From contig NZ_VFPA01000001.1 in assembly GCF_006716445.1 (NCBI RefSeq), positions 124,001-188,000 on the forward strand: a DNA stretch of 64,000 nucleotides. The letters are read 5' to 3'. The notes under the pieces were generated by a model, which saw only the letters and a list, made by a program, of their open reading frames with translations, was not told the origin of the DNA and ran no database searches. Below, piece after piece: positions 45,436 through 54,334 of this stretch (positions are counted from its first letter, which is position 1; every line of letters starts with the position of its first letter). The DNA is from Pseudonocardia kunmingensis (GTDB lineage: Bacteria > Actinomycetota > Actinomycetes > Mycobacteriales > Pseudonocardiaceae). Position numbers and translations under genes: made by a program.

Positions 45436-46835
45436 TCAGGCCTCCTTCGGAGTGGTCGGGGCAGTGGTCGGGGCAGTGGTCGGTGCAGTGGCCGGAGCGG
45501 TGGTCGGCGCGAGCGCCGCCTCCTCCCCGTCGCGGTCCAGGCCACCGCGGGTCTCCGGCGAGAGCACCGCGCCGACCAGGAACAGCGCGACGCTGGCGGC
45601 CAGGAAGACCGAGAGCCGGCTGGGGATGTCGGCCAGGTGGGGCTGGCCAGGCTGACGAACGTGGTCATGAGGCCGCCGATCGCGAACCCGCCGTTCCAGA
45701 CCAGCGCGGTCGCCGTCGCCCGCAGGCGGGTGGGGAACCGCTCGTTGAGGTAGATCGGCACCACGGCGTACGAGGCGTTGGCGAGCACCGTCAGCAGCAG
45801 CCCGTAGCCGAGCAGGGCCCCGGTGTCGGTGGGTCCGTAGCCGGCCATCGCCAGCGCGAGCAGCGGCAGCGCGACGATGTTGACCGCGCCCGCGACGAGG
45901 CAGATCGGCCGACGCCCGTACTTCTCCGACAGGTGCCCGGCGAGCAGCGCGGCCGGCAGGATCGCGAGGCTCGTCCACACGAGCAGCAGGCCCCGGGGCC
46001 CGGGCGGCACCTCGTTGATGCTGGCGTAGAACGTCGGCAGGTACCCGGACGTGAGGTAGTACTGGGCGCCGCCGCCGACCACCAGCGCGAGGCTGGTGAG
46101 CAGCGTGCGCCGCCGCTCGGGCGCGAACAGGTCGGCGGCCCGCGCCGGCGCGGCCTGCGGCTCCTGCTTCGCGGCCTTCCAGACCGGCGACTCCTCGACC
46201 ACGCGGAACAGCAGCAGGCTCAGCAGCGAGGCGGCCAGGCCACTGAGGAACATGACCCGCCAGCCCCACACCGCGAACTGCTCGCCCGGGAAGGCCGCGG
46301 ACACGGCGAGGAACACCAGCGACGCGATCACCGCGCCGATCGCCGCGCCGCCGCCGGCGACCAGCCCGGAGACCATGCCGCGCCAGCGCGGCGAGACGGT
46401 CTCGGTGCCGAGCGTATGGGTGGACGCGACGACCCCGCCGACCAGCAGCCCCTGCACGAGACGCAGGAGGATGAAGACGATCGGGGCGAGGACGCCGATG
46501 TCGGCGTAGGTGGGCAGGAGCCCCATCACCGACGTCGCGACGCCGACGCCGCCGACCGTGACGATGAGGGTGCGGCGCCGGCCGTGGCGGTCGGCGTAGC
46601 GCCCGAACACGCCGCCGCCGAGCGGGCGCATCACCAGGCTCACCCCGAACGAGGCGAACGTGGCCGCGAGCGTGAGCGTCGGGCTCGACGACGGGAAGAA
46701 CAGCGGCCCGACGGTCGAGGCGACGTAGAGGAGGATGAACAGGTCGAACAGGTCGAAGCCGAAGCCGACGACGGAGGCGCCGCCCGCCGTGATCATCTGG
46801 CGCCGCGTCGGTGCGGCAGGGGTGCTGGTGGTCAC
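45436..46835 (-). CDS. MFS transporter (MHS-like) with one apparent frameshift
   Basis: Reading from GTG 46835 gives a 12-helix transporter (GFGFDLFDLFILLYV, FGRYADRHGRRR, RLVQGLLVGGVVAS, SEKYGRRP). Near 45641 the frame must shift by one base: before it the protein reads FVSLASP, after it PHLADIPSRLSVFLAAS in the frame that ends at 45436. The site is a GGGG run where five G are expected, so a one-base deletion or sequencing error is likely. Repaired length is about 466 residues. The C-terminal tail has a Thr-Thr-Ala-Pro repeat. Its start overlaps the P450 stop, indicating uptake or efflux tied to the pathway. Confidence 0.8.
45452..45511. repeat. Five tandem 12-bp units in the MFS C-terminus
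   Basis: GTGGTCGGGGCA is repeated five times with few changes, encoding a TTAP/ATAP repeat at the cytoplasmic end of the MFS transporter on the minus strand. Such coding minisatellites vary in copy number by slippage. Confidence 0.85.
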
Positions 46836-48041
46836 GCGTTCCTCCGGGTCACGTCGTCGGACCAGGTCACGGGCAGGCGGCGCACGCCCAGGTGCCGCCC
46901 GCCGCCCTCGAGGGGATCGGTGCGCTCGACCTCGCCCGCGACGCGGAAGCCCGGGACGCGGGCGAGCAGGCCCTCCACGGCGGCCCTGATCTCGAGCTTG
47001 GCGAGCGCCATGCCGGGGCAGGTGTGGATACCGGCGCCGAAGGCCAGGTGCCGGTTCGGCCTGCGGTCGATGACGATGTCGTCCGGGCGGTCGAAGACCT
47101 CCGGGTCGCGGTTGGCCGAGGCGAACAGCAGCAGCACCCGCTCCCCCGCGCGCAGCTCCTGCCCGGCGAGGCAGGTGTCGGCCGTCAGCTGCCGCGGGAA
47201 CCAGTGCAGCGGCGTCTCGTAGCGCAGGACCTCGTCGATCGTGCTCGTCACCAGCGCGGGCTCGGCGCGCAGCCGTTCCTGCACCTCGGGGTGCTCGGCG
47301 AGGTAGAGCAGGGTGTTCGACAGACCGAGCGCGGTGGAGTCGTGACCCGCGTAGGTCAGGATGAACATCATGTTGGCCAAGGTGGCGTCGTCGGCGCCGA
47401 GGCCGTCGGCCTCGTTCGCGCGCACGAGGCCGGTGACGAAGTCGTCGCGGGGGTGCGCGCGCCGGTCGGCGAACATCGCCATCCAGTACTCGCGCACGCG
47501 GTCGATCACCTCGCGGCCCCGCGGGCCGGACGCGTGCGCGAGGAACTCCAGCGAGTAGGCGCGGATCTCCTCGGTCTGCTCCGGCCCCAGGCCGTACAGC
47601 CGGGTGATCACGTCCAGTGGCAGCGGGATCGCGAGCTCCTCGACGAGCTCGGCGGACCCGCGCTCGACGAAGCCGTCCACGAGCCGGTCGACGGTGGCCC
47701 GGACGTGCGGCTCCATCGCCTTCGCCGCGGCCCCGCTGGTGAGCGGGGCGATCAGCGCACGGAAGGCGGCGTGCTCGGGCGGGTCGTAGTCGATCGGCGG
47801 GAACCGGTGGTCGGACACCGCCGGGACGTAGACCCCGCCGCGCGAGGAGTAGGTGGTGTGGTCGCTCGCCGCGGCTTTGACGTCGGTGTACCGGGACACC
47901 GCCCAGTACCCGCCGTGCTGCTCGCCCCGGCTGACCGGGCACCCGGAACCGCAGCTGCGCGTACAGCTCGTACGCGCGGTCCGGGGACAGGTCAGGGGAA
48001 TGGGGGTCGAACACGGGACCGCGCTGTCCGTTCTCGCCCAC
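46832..48041 (-). CDS. Cytochrome P450 with one apparent frameshift near the N-terminus
   Basis: The heme loop FGAGIHTCPG near the C-terminus, the I-helix YAGHDSTA and the ExxR region (TIDEVLRYETPLHWFPR) define a soluble bacterial P450 of about 402 residues. The N-terminus begins at GTG 48041 (behind GGAGG) with VFDPHSPDLSPDRAYELYAQLR. Near 47943 a one-base shift is needed to reach CPVSRGEQHGGYWAVSRYTDV; an extra G in a GGG run explains it. It is the first gene of the UbiD operon, with a predicted PadR site upstream. It may hydroxylate or demethylate the entry substrate; no ferredoxin gene is adjacent. Confidence 0.82.
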
Positions 48042-48069
48042 GCTGGCTCACCTCCGCTGAGACTCTCCA

Positions 48070-48090
48070 GACCGTACGATCCGGACGGTC
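48070..48090. promoter_or_regulatory. Predicted PadR-type operator before the P450 operon
   Basis: GACCGT and ACGGTC form a perfect inverted repeat with a 9-bp spacer (ACGATCCGG), 29 bp upstream of the P450 start. The whole 21-bp site differs at only two positions from a site next to the padR-type gene 8 kb away. Confidence 0.75.
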
Positions 48091-48144
48091 CGATTGGTAC
48101 GTCCGATGCGCTATGGGAGGCATAGCTCGCGGCAGCGGGGCGCC

Positions 48145-49029
48145 TCAGCCGCGGCCGGCGTCACCCGCCGCGAGCAGCCGCTCCAGGAACGCGGCCACCG
48201 GCGGGGACTCCAGCGCCGTGCGCCGCCAGACGACGCCCAGCTCCCGCCGGGCGTCCGGGTCGGTCACGGGCACGACGTGCTCGGCTCCCGTCGCGGCGAG
48301 CCGGGGCAGCAGCGCGACCCCGAGCCCGCTGCGCACCATGCCGTGCACGATCGACAGCTGCCCGGTCTCGATCACGACCCGGGGCGCGAACCCGGCCTGG
48401 TCGCAGAGCCCGTCGGCGAGGTCGCGCAGGCCGTAGCCGCCGCGCATGCAGACGAAGTTTTCGTCGGCCAGCTCCCGCAGCGCGACGCCTGCGCGCCCCT
48501 GCAGCGGGTGGCCGGGCGGCACCAGCACCACGATCGGCTCGCGCACGAGCGTGCGGCACCCGAGGCCGGCGAGGGTCGCGGGCAGCCGCGTGACGGCCAT
48601 GTCCAGCTCACCGTCCTGGACGAGCCGCTCGAAGTCGCGCGAGACGTCGTGCTCCACCATCCGCACGGCCACGCCCGGATGCTCCTCGCGGAACGCCGTC
48701 AGCACGCCGGGCAGCAGGTACGCGCCGACGCTCGGCAGCACGCCGACGGTCACCCGGCCCTCGCGCAGCCCGCTGACCGCCGCCACCCGGTCGCGGGCGT
48801 GTGCGATCTCGGCGAGCGCGGCCTCGGCGTGCTCGAGGAACGCCTCCCCCGCCGCCGTCAGCACCACCCGCCGGGCCAGCCGTTCGAACAGCTTGGCCCC
48901 GACGTCCTGCTCGAGCTTGCGGATCTGGATCGACAGCGTGGGCTGGGCCAGGAACAGCGAGGTGGCGGCCCGCGTCATGCTGCCCTCGCGCGCCACGGCC
49001 ACGAAGTAGCGCAGCTGGTGCAGCTCCAC
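48145..49029 (-). CDS. LysR-family transcriptional regulator
   Basis: A 294-residue LysR protein: MELHQLRYFVAVAREGSMTRAATSLFLAQPTLSIQIRKLE-type winged helix at the N-terminus and an effector domain with VTVGVLPSVGAYLLP and GLGVALLPRLA. The GTG at 49029 lies 9 bp after the stop of the 2Fe-2S/SRPBCC gene, so it is probably the last gene of operon two. In proteobacterial Hmf clusters the regulators are also of LysR type. Confidence 0.92.
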   Translation of the reverse strand: MELHQLRYFVAVAREGSMTRAATSLFLAQPTLSIQIRKLEQDVGAKLFERLARRVVLTAAGEAFLEHAEAALAEIAHARDRVAAVSGLREGRVTVGVLPSVGAYLLPGVLTAFREEHPGVAVRMVEHDVSRDFERLVQDGELDMAVTRLPATLAGLGCRTLVREPIVVLVPPGHPLQGRAGVALRELADENFVCMRGGYGLRDLADGLCDQAGFAPRVVIETGQLSIVHGMVRSGLGVALLPRLAATGAEHVVPVTDPDARRELGVVWRRTALESPPVAAFLERLLAAGDAGRG

Positions 49030-49038
49030 GGCCGCGGG

Positions 49039-50256
49039 CTACCGGGTCCGGCGCAGCCGGCGCAACGCCGCGCGCAGCCGCGCCCCGAGCGTCGCGGCGA
49101 GCAGCGACAGCGCACCGGGCGGCCGCGCCGGGGTCGCCGGGGCCCGGCCCGTGCGCGCGTTCTCCTCGACGGCCACGGCGAACTGCTCGAACAGCCGCCT
49201 GCTCACGTCGCCGGCCAGCGCCCGCCCGAACTGCGCGATCCGCCCGGACAGGAACAGCGCCGCCTCGGCCTGCAGGACCGTGCCGCCGTCGGGAGCGGGC
49301 TCGGCGTGCAGCCGGATGTCGGCCTGCGTGGTGCTGCCCCCGGTGTCGGCGCCCTGGGCGTGCACCCGCAGGCGGTGCGCGTCCGGCGCGTGCTCGACCA
49401 CCTGCGCCAGCCCGTCGAAGGCCAGCTTCACGGGCCCGAGCGCGACCGTCGCCCGGCCGCGGTAGCGGTTCTCGGCCAGCACCTCGACGAGCTCCGCGCC
49501 GGGCAGGCAGGCGGCCAGGCGGTGGAAGTCGTCGAGCACCTCCCACGCCTTCTCGACCGGCACGGCCAGCTCGCTGCGCACCTCGACGGAGACCGACGGC
49601 GCTCCCGTCGGCAGCCGCACCTCGGCGGGCACCTGCACCCGAGGCTCGTCGGCCGGCTCCTCCGCCCCCGACTGCGGGCGCCCGCCCCCGCGGCCGACCA
49701 GCGTGCGCGCACCGCAGGCGCGCGGGCCGGGCAGGCCGTCCGGGTGCTCCGCGGCGACGTCGGCCACGGCCGCGAGGATGCCCCGGTAGCCCGTGCACCG
49801 GCACAGCACGCCCGACATCTCCACCGGCAGGTCCTCGGGCGGGATCGCGGTGCCCTGCGGGCCGTCGGCGAGCAGGTCGTAGCTGCTCATCAGCATCCCG
49901 GGCGTGCAGAAGCCGCACTGCAGTCCGTGGTGGGCGGAGAACGCCTGCTGCAGCGGGTGCTGCTCCTCCGGGCTGCCCAGCCCCTCCACCGTGACGACGT
50001 CCGCGCCGTCGCACTGCACCGCGAACAGCAGGCAGGCCCGGGCCGCCGCGCCGTCCACGAGCACCGTGCACATGCCGCACACGCCGTGCTCGCAGCCGAG
50101 GTGCGTGCCCGTCAGGCCGAGCTGCTCGCGCAGCACGTCGGCCAGGTGCACGCGCGGCGGCGCGTGCACCGTCACCTCGGTGCCGTTCACCGTCATCGTG
50201 ATCGCGACGGACTCCCCCGCCGCGACCTTCTCGGGACGTGCCTGCGGCCGCGTCAT
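49039..50256 (-). CDS. Molybdenum hydroxylase 2Fe-2S subunit fused to an SRPBCC/CoxG domain
   Basis: The 405-residue protein joins two modules. Residues 1-175 are a CoxS-type ferredoxin subunit (CEHGVCGMC, CGFCTPG, CRCTG). After a Pro/Glu-rich linker, residues about 220-370 are a CoxG/SRPBCC domain (ELAVPVEKAWEVLDDFHRLAACLPGAE), ending in a basic Arg-rich tail. The fusion supplies in one chain what the hydroxypyridine operon encodes as two. The ATG at 50256 overlaps the FAD-subunit stop. It would be the HmfC-like electron carrier in the furoate scheme. Confidence 0.9.
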   Translation of the reverse strand: MTRPQARPEKVAAGESVAITMTVNGTEVTVHAPPRVHLADVLREQLGLTGTHLGCEHGVCGMCTVLVDGAAARACLLFAVQCDGADVVTVEGLGSPEEQHPLQQAFSAHHGLQCGFCTPGMLMSSYDLLADGPQGTAIPPEDLPVEMSGVLCRCTGYRGILAAVADVAAEHPDGLPGPRACGARTLVGRGGGRPQSGAEEPADEPRVQVPAEVRLPTGAPSVSVEVRSELAVPVEKAWEVLDDFHRLAACLPGAELVEVLAENRYRGRATVALGPVKLAFDGLAQVVEHAPDAHRLRVHAQGADTGGSTTQADIRLHAEPAPDGGTVLQAEAALFLSGRIAQFGRALAGDVSRRLFEQFAVAVEENARTGRAPATPARPPGALSLLAATLGARLRAALRRLRRTR

Positions 50257-51128
50257 GCCGGTACCTCCTGGCGGGAACGTGCGCGGCGCACCGCACGGGC
50301 CAGCTCGCGCGCGGCGAGCACCCCGAACAGGCGCCTGCGGTAGCCGGTGGAGCCGTGAGCGTCCCCGGCGGTGTCGACGACCTCGGTGGCGAGCTCGGCG
50401 GTGGCGGCGCGCAGCTCCGGCTCGTGCTCGCCCGCGGCCCGGACCAGCGCCGTGACGTCGCGGGACACCGGCCGGTCGGAGACGCCGAACCCGGTGAGCC
50501 GCGCGTCGGTGACGCCGTCGCCGTCGACGCGCACGCGGGCGGCGACGCCCGCGAGGGCGAAGTCCCCGTGCCGCCGCGCGATCTCGGCGAACCCGAACCC
50601 CTCCCCCGGCCGCGCGGTCGGGAACCGGGCGGCGACGACGACCTCGTCCGGACCCGCGCCCGTCGTCATGGCGCCGGCGAAGAACTCGGCGGCGGGCACC
50701 GACCGGCGCCCGCGCGGGCCGGCGACCTCGATCGTCGCCTCCAGGCACGCGGCGACGGCGGGCAGCTCGGCCGCGGGGTCGGCGTGAGCCAGGCTGCCCA
50801 CGACGGTGCCGCGGCTGCGCAGCTCCCGGTGCCCGACGAACGGCAGCGCCATCCCGATCAGCGGCACCGCGCGGGCCTGCTCGGCCCGCTCGACCGTGCG
50901 CTGCCGCACGGCGGCACCGACCCGCAGCTGCCCGGACACCGCCTCGAGCCCGTGCAGGTCGGACACGGAGTTGATGTCGACGAGCGTCGCGGGCCGGCCC
51001 AGCCGCATCGCCAGCACGGGCACGAGCGACTGCCCGCCCGCGAGCACCTTCGCGTCACCACCCGCCAGCTCGGCGAGCACGTCGTCGAGCGTGGCGGGGC
51101 GGACGTAGGCGAACGGCGGGGCCTTCAT
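50253..51128 (-). CDS. Molybdenum hydroxylase FAD subunit (HmfB-like candidate)
   Basis: The 291-residue medium subunit has LAGGQSLVPVLAMRLGRP and RSRGTVVGSLAHADPAAELP as FAD-binding signatures. It is followed, with a 4-bp overlap, by the 2Fe-2S fusion and preceded, after one base, by the enoyl-CoA hydratase-like gene. In the predicted pathway it is part of 2-furoyl-CoA dehydrogenase. Confidence 0.92.
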   Translation of the reverse strand: MKAPPFAYVRPATLDDVLAELAGGDAKVLAGGQSLVPVLAMRLGRPATLVDINSVSDLHGLEAVSGQLRVGAAVRQRTVERAEQARAVPLIGMALPFVGHRELRSRGTVVGSLAHADPAAELPAVAACLEATIEVAGPRGRRSVPAAEFFAGAMTTGAGPDEVVVAARFPTARPGEGFGFAEIARRHGDFALAGVAARVRVDGDGVTDARLTGFGVSDRPVSRDVTALVRAAGEHEPELRAATAELATEVVDTAGDAHGSTGYRRRLFGVLAARELARAVRRARSRQEVPA

Positions 51129-51129
51129 G

Positions 51130-51909
51130 TCACCGCCCCTGGAAGGCCGGCTTGCGCTTCTCGCCGAACGCCTTCACACCCTCGGCGAAGTCGTTCGTGG
51201 CGCGCAGCATCGAGTAGGCCTTCCGCTCCAGCTCGACGCCGGTGTACAGCGGCCCGTCGAGGCCCTTGTCGAGGACCTCCTTCGCGGTGCGCTGCGCCGA
51301 CGGGGAGAAGTCGGCCATCTTCAGCGCCAGCTCGTCGACCGCGGCGTACAGGGCGTCCCGGTCGTCGTGCAGGCCGGCCACCACGCCCCAGTCGAGCGCC
51401 TGCTGCGCCTGGATCCGCGTGGCGGTCATGATGTGGAACTTCGCCCGCGACAGGCCGATCAGCCGCCCGAGCCGCTGCGTGCCGCCGGAGCCGGGGATCA
51501 TCCCGAGGTTCATCTCCGGCAGCGCGAACTGGCTGCGCGGGGTGGCCAGTCGGATGTCGCAGGACAGCACCATCTCCAGGCCCACGCCGAAGCAGTAGCC
51601 GTCGACGGCCGCGATCACCGGCTTCGGGCTGCGTGCCGCCGCCGTGACGTTGTGGCCGAGGTCGGTGAAGTCGATCGGGTCGACCTCCATGAAGCCCGCG
51701 ATGTCCCCGCCCGAGGAGAAGTGCTCGCCGTCGGACCGGACGACCACCACGCGCACGTCGCCGTCGCGGTCGATCTCGGCGAACCGCTCCGCCACGAGCT
51801 GGCGCATCTCCCACGTGATCACGGTGTACGTGCCGTGGGAGAGGGTCAGGTACGCGATCCGCCCGTCCGGGCTGCGGTCGAGCAGGACGTCACCGCCGGT
51901 CAGTGCCAT
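51130..51909 (-). CDS. Enoyl-CoA hydratase/isomerase family protein (HmfE-like candidate)
   Basis: A 259-residue crotonase-fold protein with SSGGDIAGFMEVD as the oxyanion-hole region near residue 68 and PEMNLGMIPGSGGTQRL near residue 130. The usual first catalytic glutamate position of hydratases is not obvious. The family also includes hydrolases, and HmfE of the furoate pathway is a crotonase-family 2-oxoglutaroyl-CoA hydrolase. Its ATG overlaps the end of the Mo-subunit gene by 20 bp. Plain hydratase activity remains possible. Confidence 0.85.
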   Translation of the reverse strand: MALTGGDVLLDRSPDGRIAYLTLSHGTYTVITWEMRQLVAERFAEIDRDGDVRVVVVRSDGEHFSSGGDIAGFMEVDPIDFTDLGHNVTAAARSPKPVIAAVDGYCFGVGLEMVLSCDIRLATPRSQFALPEMNLGMIPGSGGTQRLGRLIGLSRAKFHIMTATRIQAQQALDWGVVAGLHDDRDALYAAVDELALKMADFSPSAQRTAKEVLDKGLDGPLYTGVELERKAYSMLRATNDFAEGVKAFGEKRKPAFQGR

Positions 51910-54334
51910 GTGAGGACAGCTCCTTGTCTGTGTCGGTCCCGGCCAGCAGCTGGTGCAGCACGTCGCCGTGCAGCGGGAGCCGGGTGATGGGGACGCCTGC
52001 GGGCCGCAGCGCGTCGGCGACGGCGTTCGCGAACGCCACCGGGAAGCTCATCGACGAGCCCTCCCCGCACCCCTTCGCCCCGAGCGGGGTGAGCGGCGAC
52101 GGGGACACCACGTGGTCGGTGCGCAGCTGGTAGCCCGTCTCGGCGGTGGTGGGGCACAGGTAGTCGAGGAACGTGCCGGACGTCGGCTGGCCCGAGTCGG
52201 CGTAGGTGAACTCCTCGTACATGGCCCCGCCGAGGCCGTGGGTGAGCGCGCCGAGCACCTGGCCGTCGAGCAGCTGCTGGTTGAGCACGGTGCCGGCGTC
52301 GTGCACGGACGAGACCCGGTCGACGGTGATCTCGAGGGTGTCCGGGTCGATCCGCACCGCGACGATCTCGGCCACGAACCCGTAGCAGAGCGAGGAGTTG
52401 ATGCGGTCGTCCTTGGTCGCGGCCTTGGCCTCGGCCGGGGTGAACGCCGCCTCCTCGTACAGCCGGGCGGGTGTGCCCGGGGGCAGGGCGCCGGGGTCCC
52501 AGTGCACCAGCCCGGCCGCGTGCCGGAACTGCACGGCGCGGTCCGGCTCGGACCGGTGCCGGACCAGGCCGTCGGCCAGCTCCAGCTCCTCGGACGGCAG
52601 GTCCAGCAGCACCCCGGCGGCCGCGCGGACGGTGCCCGCGATCCGGTCGGCGGCCTCGACGACCGCGCTCGTCACCAGCGGGGCGAACCGCGACGAGTAG
52701 CTGCCGGAGGTGACCGTCCACGGCGTGGTGGCGGTGTCCATGTCGACGACGACGCGCACCTGCTCGACCGGCAGGCCGAGCCGCCGTGCCGCGACCGTCC
52801 GGGCCACGGTGGCGTGCCCCTGCCCCTGCGGCACGCTGCCCAGCATCACCGTGACCAGGCCCTGCATGTCGACGGCGATCCGCACGTGCTCGGTGGAGCC
52901 GGACTTGTCGCGCCCGGGCTTGCGCTGCTCGCTCGGCGTGGCCAGCCCGACGTAGCCGATGTTGGTGCCGGACGGGTCGACCACGAGCCCGACGCCGACG
53001 CCGTAGAAGCCGCCCGCCGCGCGCACCTCGTCCTGGCGGGCGCGCAGCTCGGAGAGGTCGGCGTTCTTCGCCGCCAGCTCGACGGCGGCGGCGTAGTCGC
53101 CCGAGTCGTACACGCCGCCCGTCGGCGTCTCGTGCGGGAACGAGCCGACGAGGTTGCGCCGGCGCACGTCGAGCACGTCCTGGCCGACGGCGTCGGCGAC
53201 GGCGTCCATCAGGCGCTCGAGCCCGAAGTAGAGCTGCTGCCCGCCGAACCCGCGGTTGAGCCCCACCGGCATCTGGTTCGTGACGACGGCCCGTGCCCGG
53301 ATCTGCACGGCGTCGATTCCGTACGGCCCGGTGATGTTGCCGAAGCAGCGGTACAGCGTGGACGGCTCCGGCGGGCGCAGGTACGCGCCGACGTTGTCGA
53401 CGAGGTCGGCCTTGAGCCCGGTGACGGTGCCGTCGGCGGCGACCGCCGCGGCGAACCGCATCACCCGGTCCGCGCCCGCGGAGCTCGCGAGCAGGTGCTC
53501 GCTGCGGTCCTCGGTCCAGCGCACCGGCGTGCCCGCGTGCTTGGACGCGAGCGCCATGAGCACCACGTACGGGTAGATCCCCGCCTTGATGCCGAAGCTC
53601 CCGCCGATGTCGGCCGGCACGTGCAGCCGGATCCGTGACGTCGGCAGGCCCAGCGCCCCCGCCATGACCGGCACCATCGTGAACGGACCGTGGAAGTTGG
53701 CCCACGCCTCGATGGAGGGCCCGTCGGACCCGTCGCGCCAGTCGGCGATCACGGAGTAGCACTCCATCGGCACCGACGAGTACCGCGGGAAGTCGTACTC
53801 GCCCTCGACGACGTGCGCGGCCTGCGCGAACGCCTCGTCCACCGGGCCGAAGGAGAACGTGCGGTCGGTGGCGACGTTCGACCCTGCGTCGTCGTGCAGC
53901 AGCGGCGCGTCGGCCTCCAGCGCGGCCCGCGGGTGCACGATGACGGGCAGCGGCTCGTAGTCGACCGCCACCAGCTCGGCGGCGTCCTCGGCCGTGTACC
54001 GGTCGGTGGCCACTACGACCGCGATCGGCTCGCCGACGAACCGCACCTTGTCGGTGCCCGTCGGGTAGTAGGGCATCACGGCCCCGGTGGACAGCGGGAA
54101 CGGACGCAGCGCGGCGCGCACGTCGTCCGGCCCGATCACCGCGGCGACGCCGGGGTGCGCCCGGGCCCGGGACAGGTCCACCGACCGCAGCCCGGCGTGC
54201 GGCTGCGTGGAGCGCACGACGGCGGCGACGAGGGTGCCGGGGAGCGGGTCGATGTCGTCGAGGAACCGGCCCCGGCCGGTGACCAGCGGCGCGTCCTCGA
54301 CGCGGGCGGGCATCCAGCGCTCGTGCTCAGTCAT
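51890..54334 (-). CDS. Molybdenum hydroxylase large subunit (2-furoyl-CoA dehydrogenase candidate, HmfA-like)
   Basis: The 814-residue Mo subunit has ADIGGSFGIKAG (molybdopterin region), VGLNRGFGGQQLYFGLERLMD at the active-site loop, VPQGQGHATV and KGCGEGSSMSFP with the catalytic glutamate. It lacks the CODH loop AYRCSFR. The ATG overlaps the ligase stop region by 8 bp. The adjacent CoA ligase and crotonase suggest that it hydroxylates an aromatic CoA ester, as HmfABC does with 2-furoyl-CoA. It differs strongly from the other large subunit in the window although both are 814 residues. Confidence 0.87.
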   Translation of the reverse strand: MTEHERWMPARVEDAPLVTGRGRFLDDIDPLPGTLVAAVVRSTQPHAGLRSVDLSRARAHPGVAAVIGPDDVRAALRPFPLSTGAVMPYYPTGTDKVRFVGEPIAVVVATDRYTAEDAAELVAVDYEPLPVIVHPRAALEADAPLLHDDAGSNVATDRTFSFGPVDEAFAQAAHVVEGEYDFPRYSSVPMECYSVIADWRDGSDGPSIEAWANFHGPFTMVPVMAGALGLPTSRIRLHVPADIGGSFGIKAGIYPYVVLMALASKHAGTPVRWTEDRSEHLLASSAGADRVMRFAAAVAADGTVTGLKADLVDNVGAYLRPPEPSTLYRCFGNITGPYGIDAVQIRARAVVTNQMPVGLNRGFGGQQLYFGLERLMDAVADAVGQDVLDVRRRNLVGSFPHETPTGGVYDSGDYAAAVELAAKNADLSELRARQDEVRAAGGFYGVGVGLVVDPSGTNIGYVGLATPSEQRKPGRDKSGSTEHVRIAVDMQGLVTVMLGSVPQGQGHATVARTVAARRLGLPVEQVRVVVDMDTATTPWTVTSGSYSSRFAPLVTSAVVEAADRIAGTVRAAAGVLLDLPSEELELADGLVRHRSEPDRAVQFRHAAGLVHWDPGALPPGTPARLYEEAAFTPAEAKAATKDDRINSSLCYGFVAEIVAVRIDPDTLEITVDRVSSVHDAGTVLNQQLLDGQVLGALTHGLGGAMYEEFTYADSGQPTSGTFLDYLCPTTAETGYQLRTDHVVSPSPLTPLGAKGCGEGSSMSFPVAFANAVADALRPAGVPITRLPLHGDVLHQLLAGTDTDKELSSHGTDRR

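Noticed and set aside
45162-48041. A 959-residue minus-strand open frame
   Set aside because: It joins the P450 N-terminus, a shadow, the MFS body and a shadow of the SDR gene. The real genes lie in different frames with their own starts.
49039-50748. Extended 569-residue version of the 2Fe-2S/SRPBCC protein
   Set aside because: The first 164 residues are antisense-free shadow of the FAD subunit. The ATG at 50256 gives the proper ferredoxin N-terminus.
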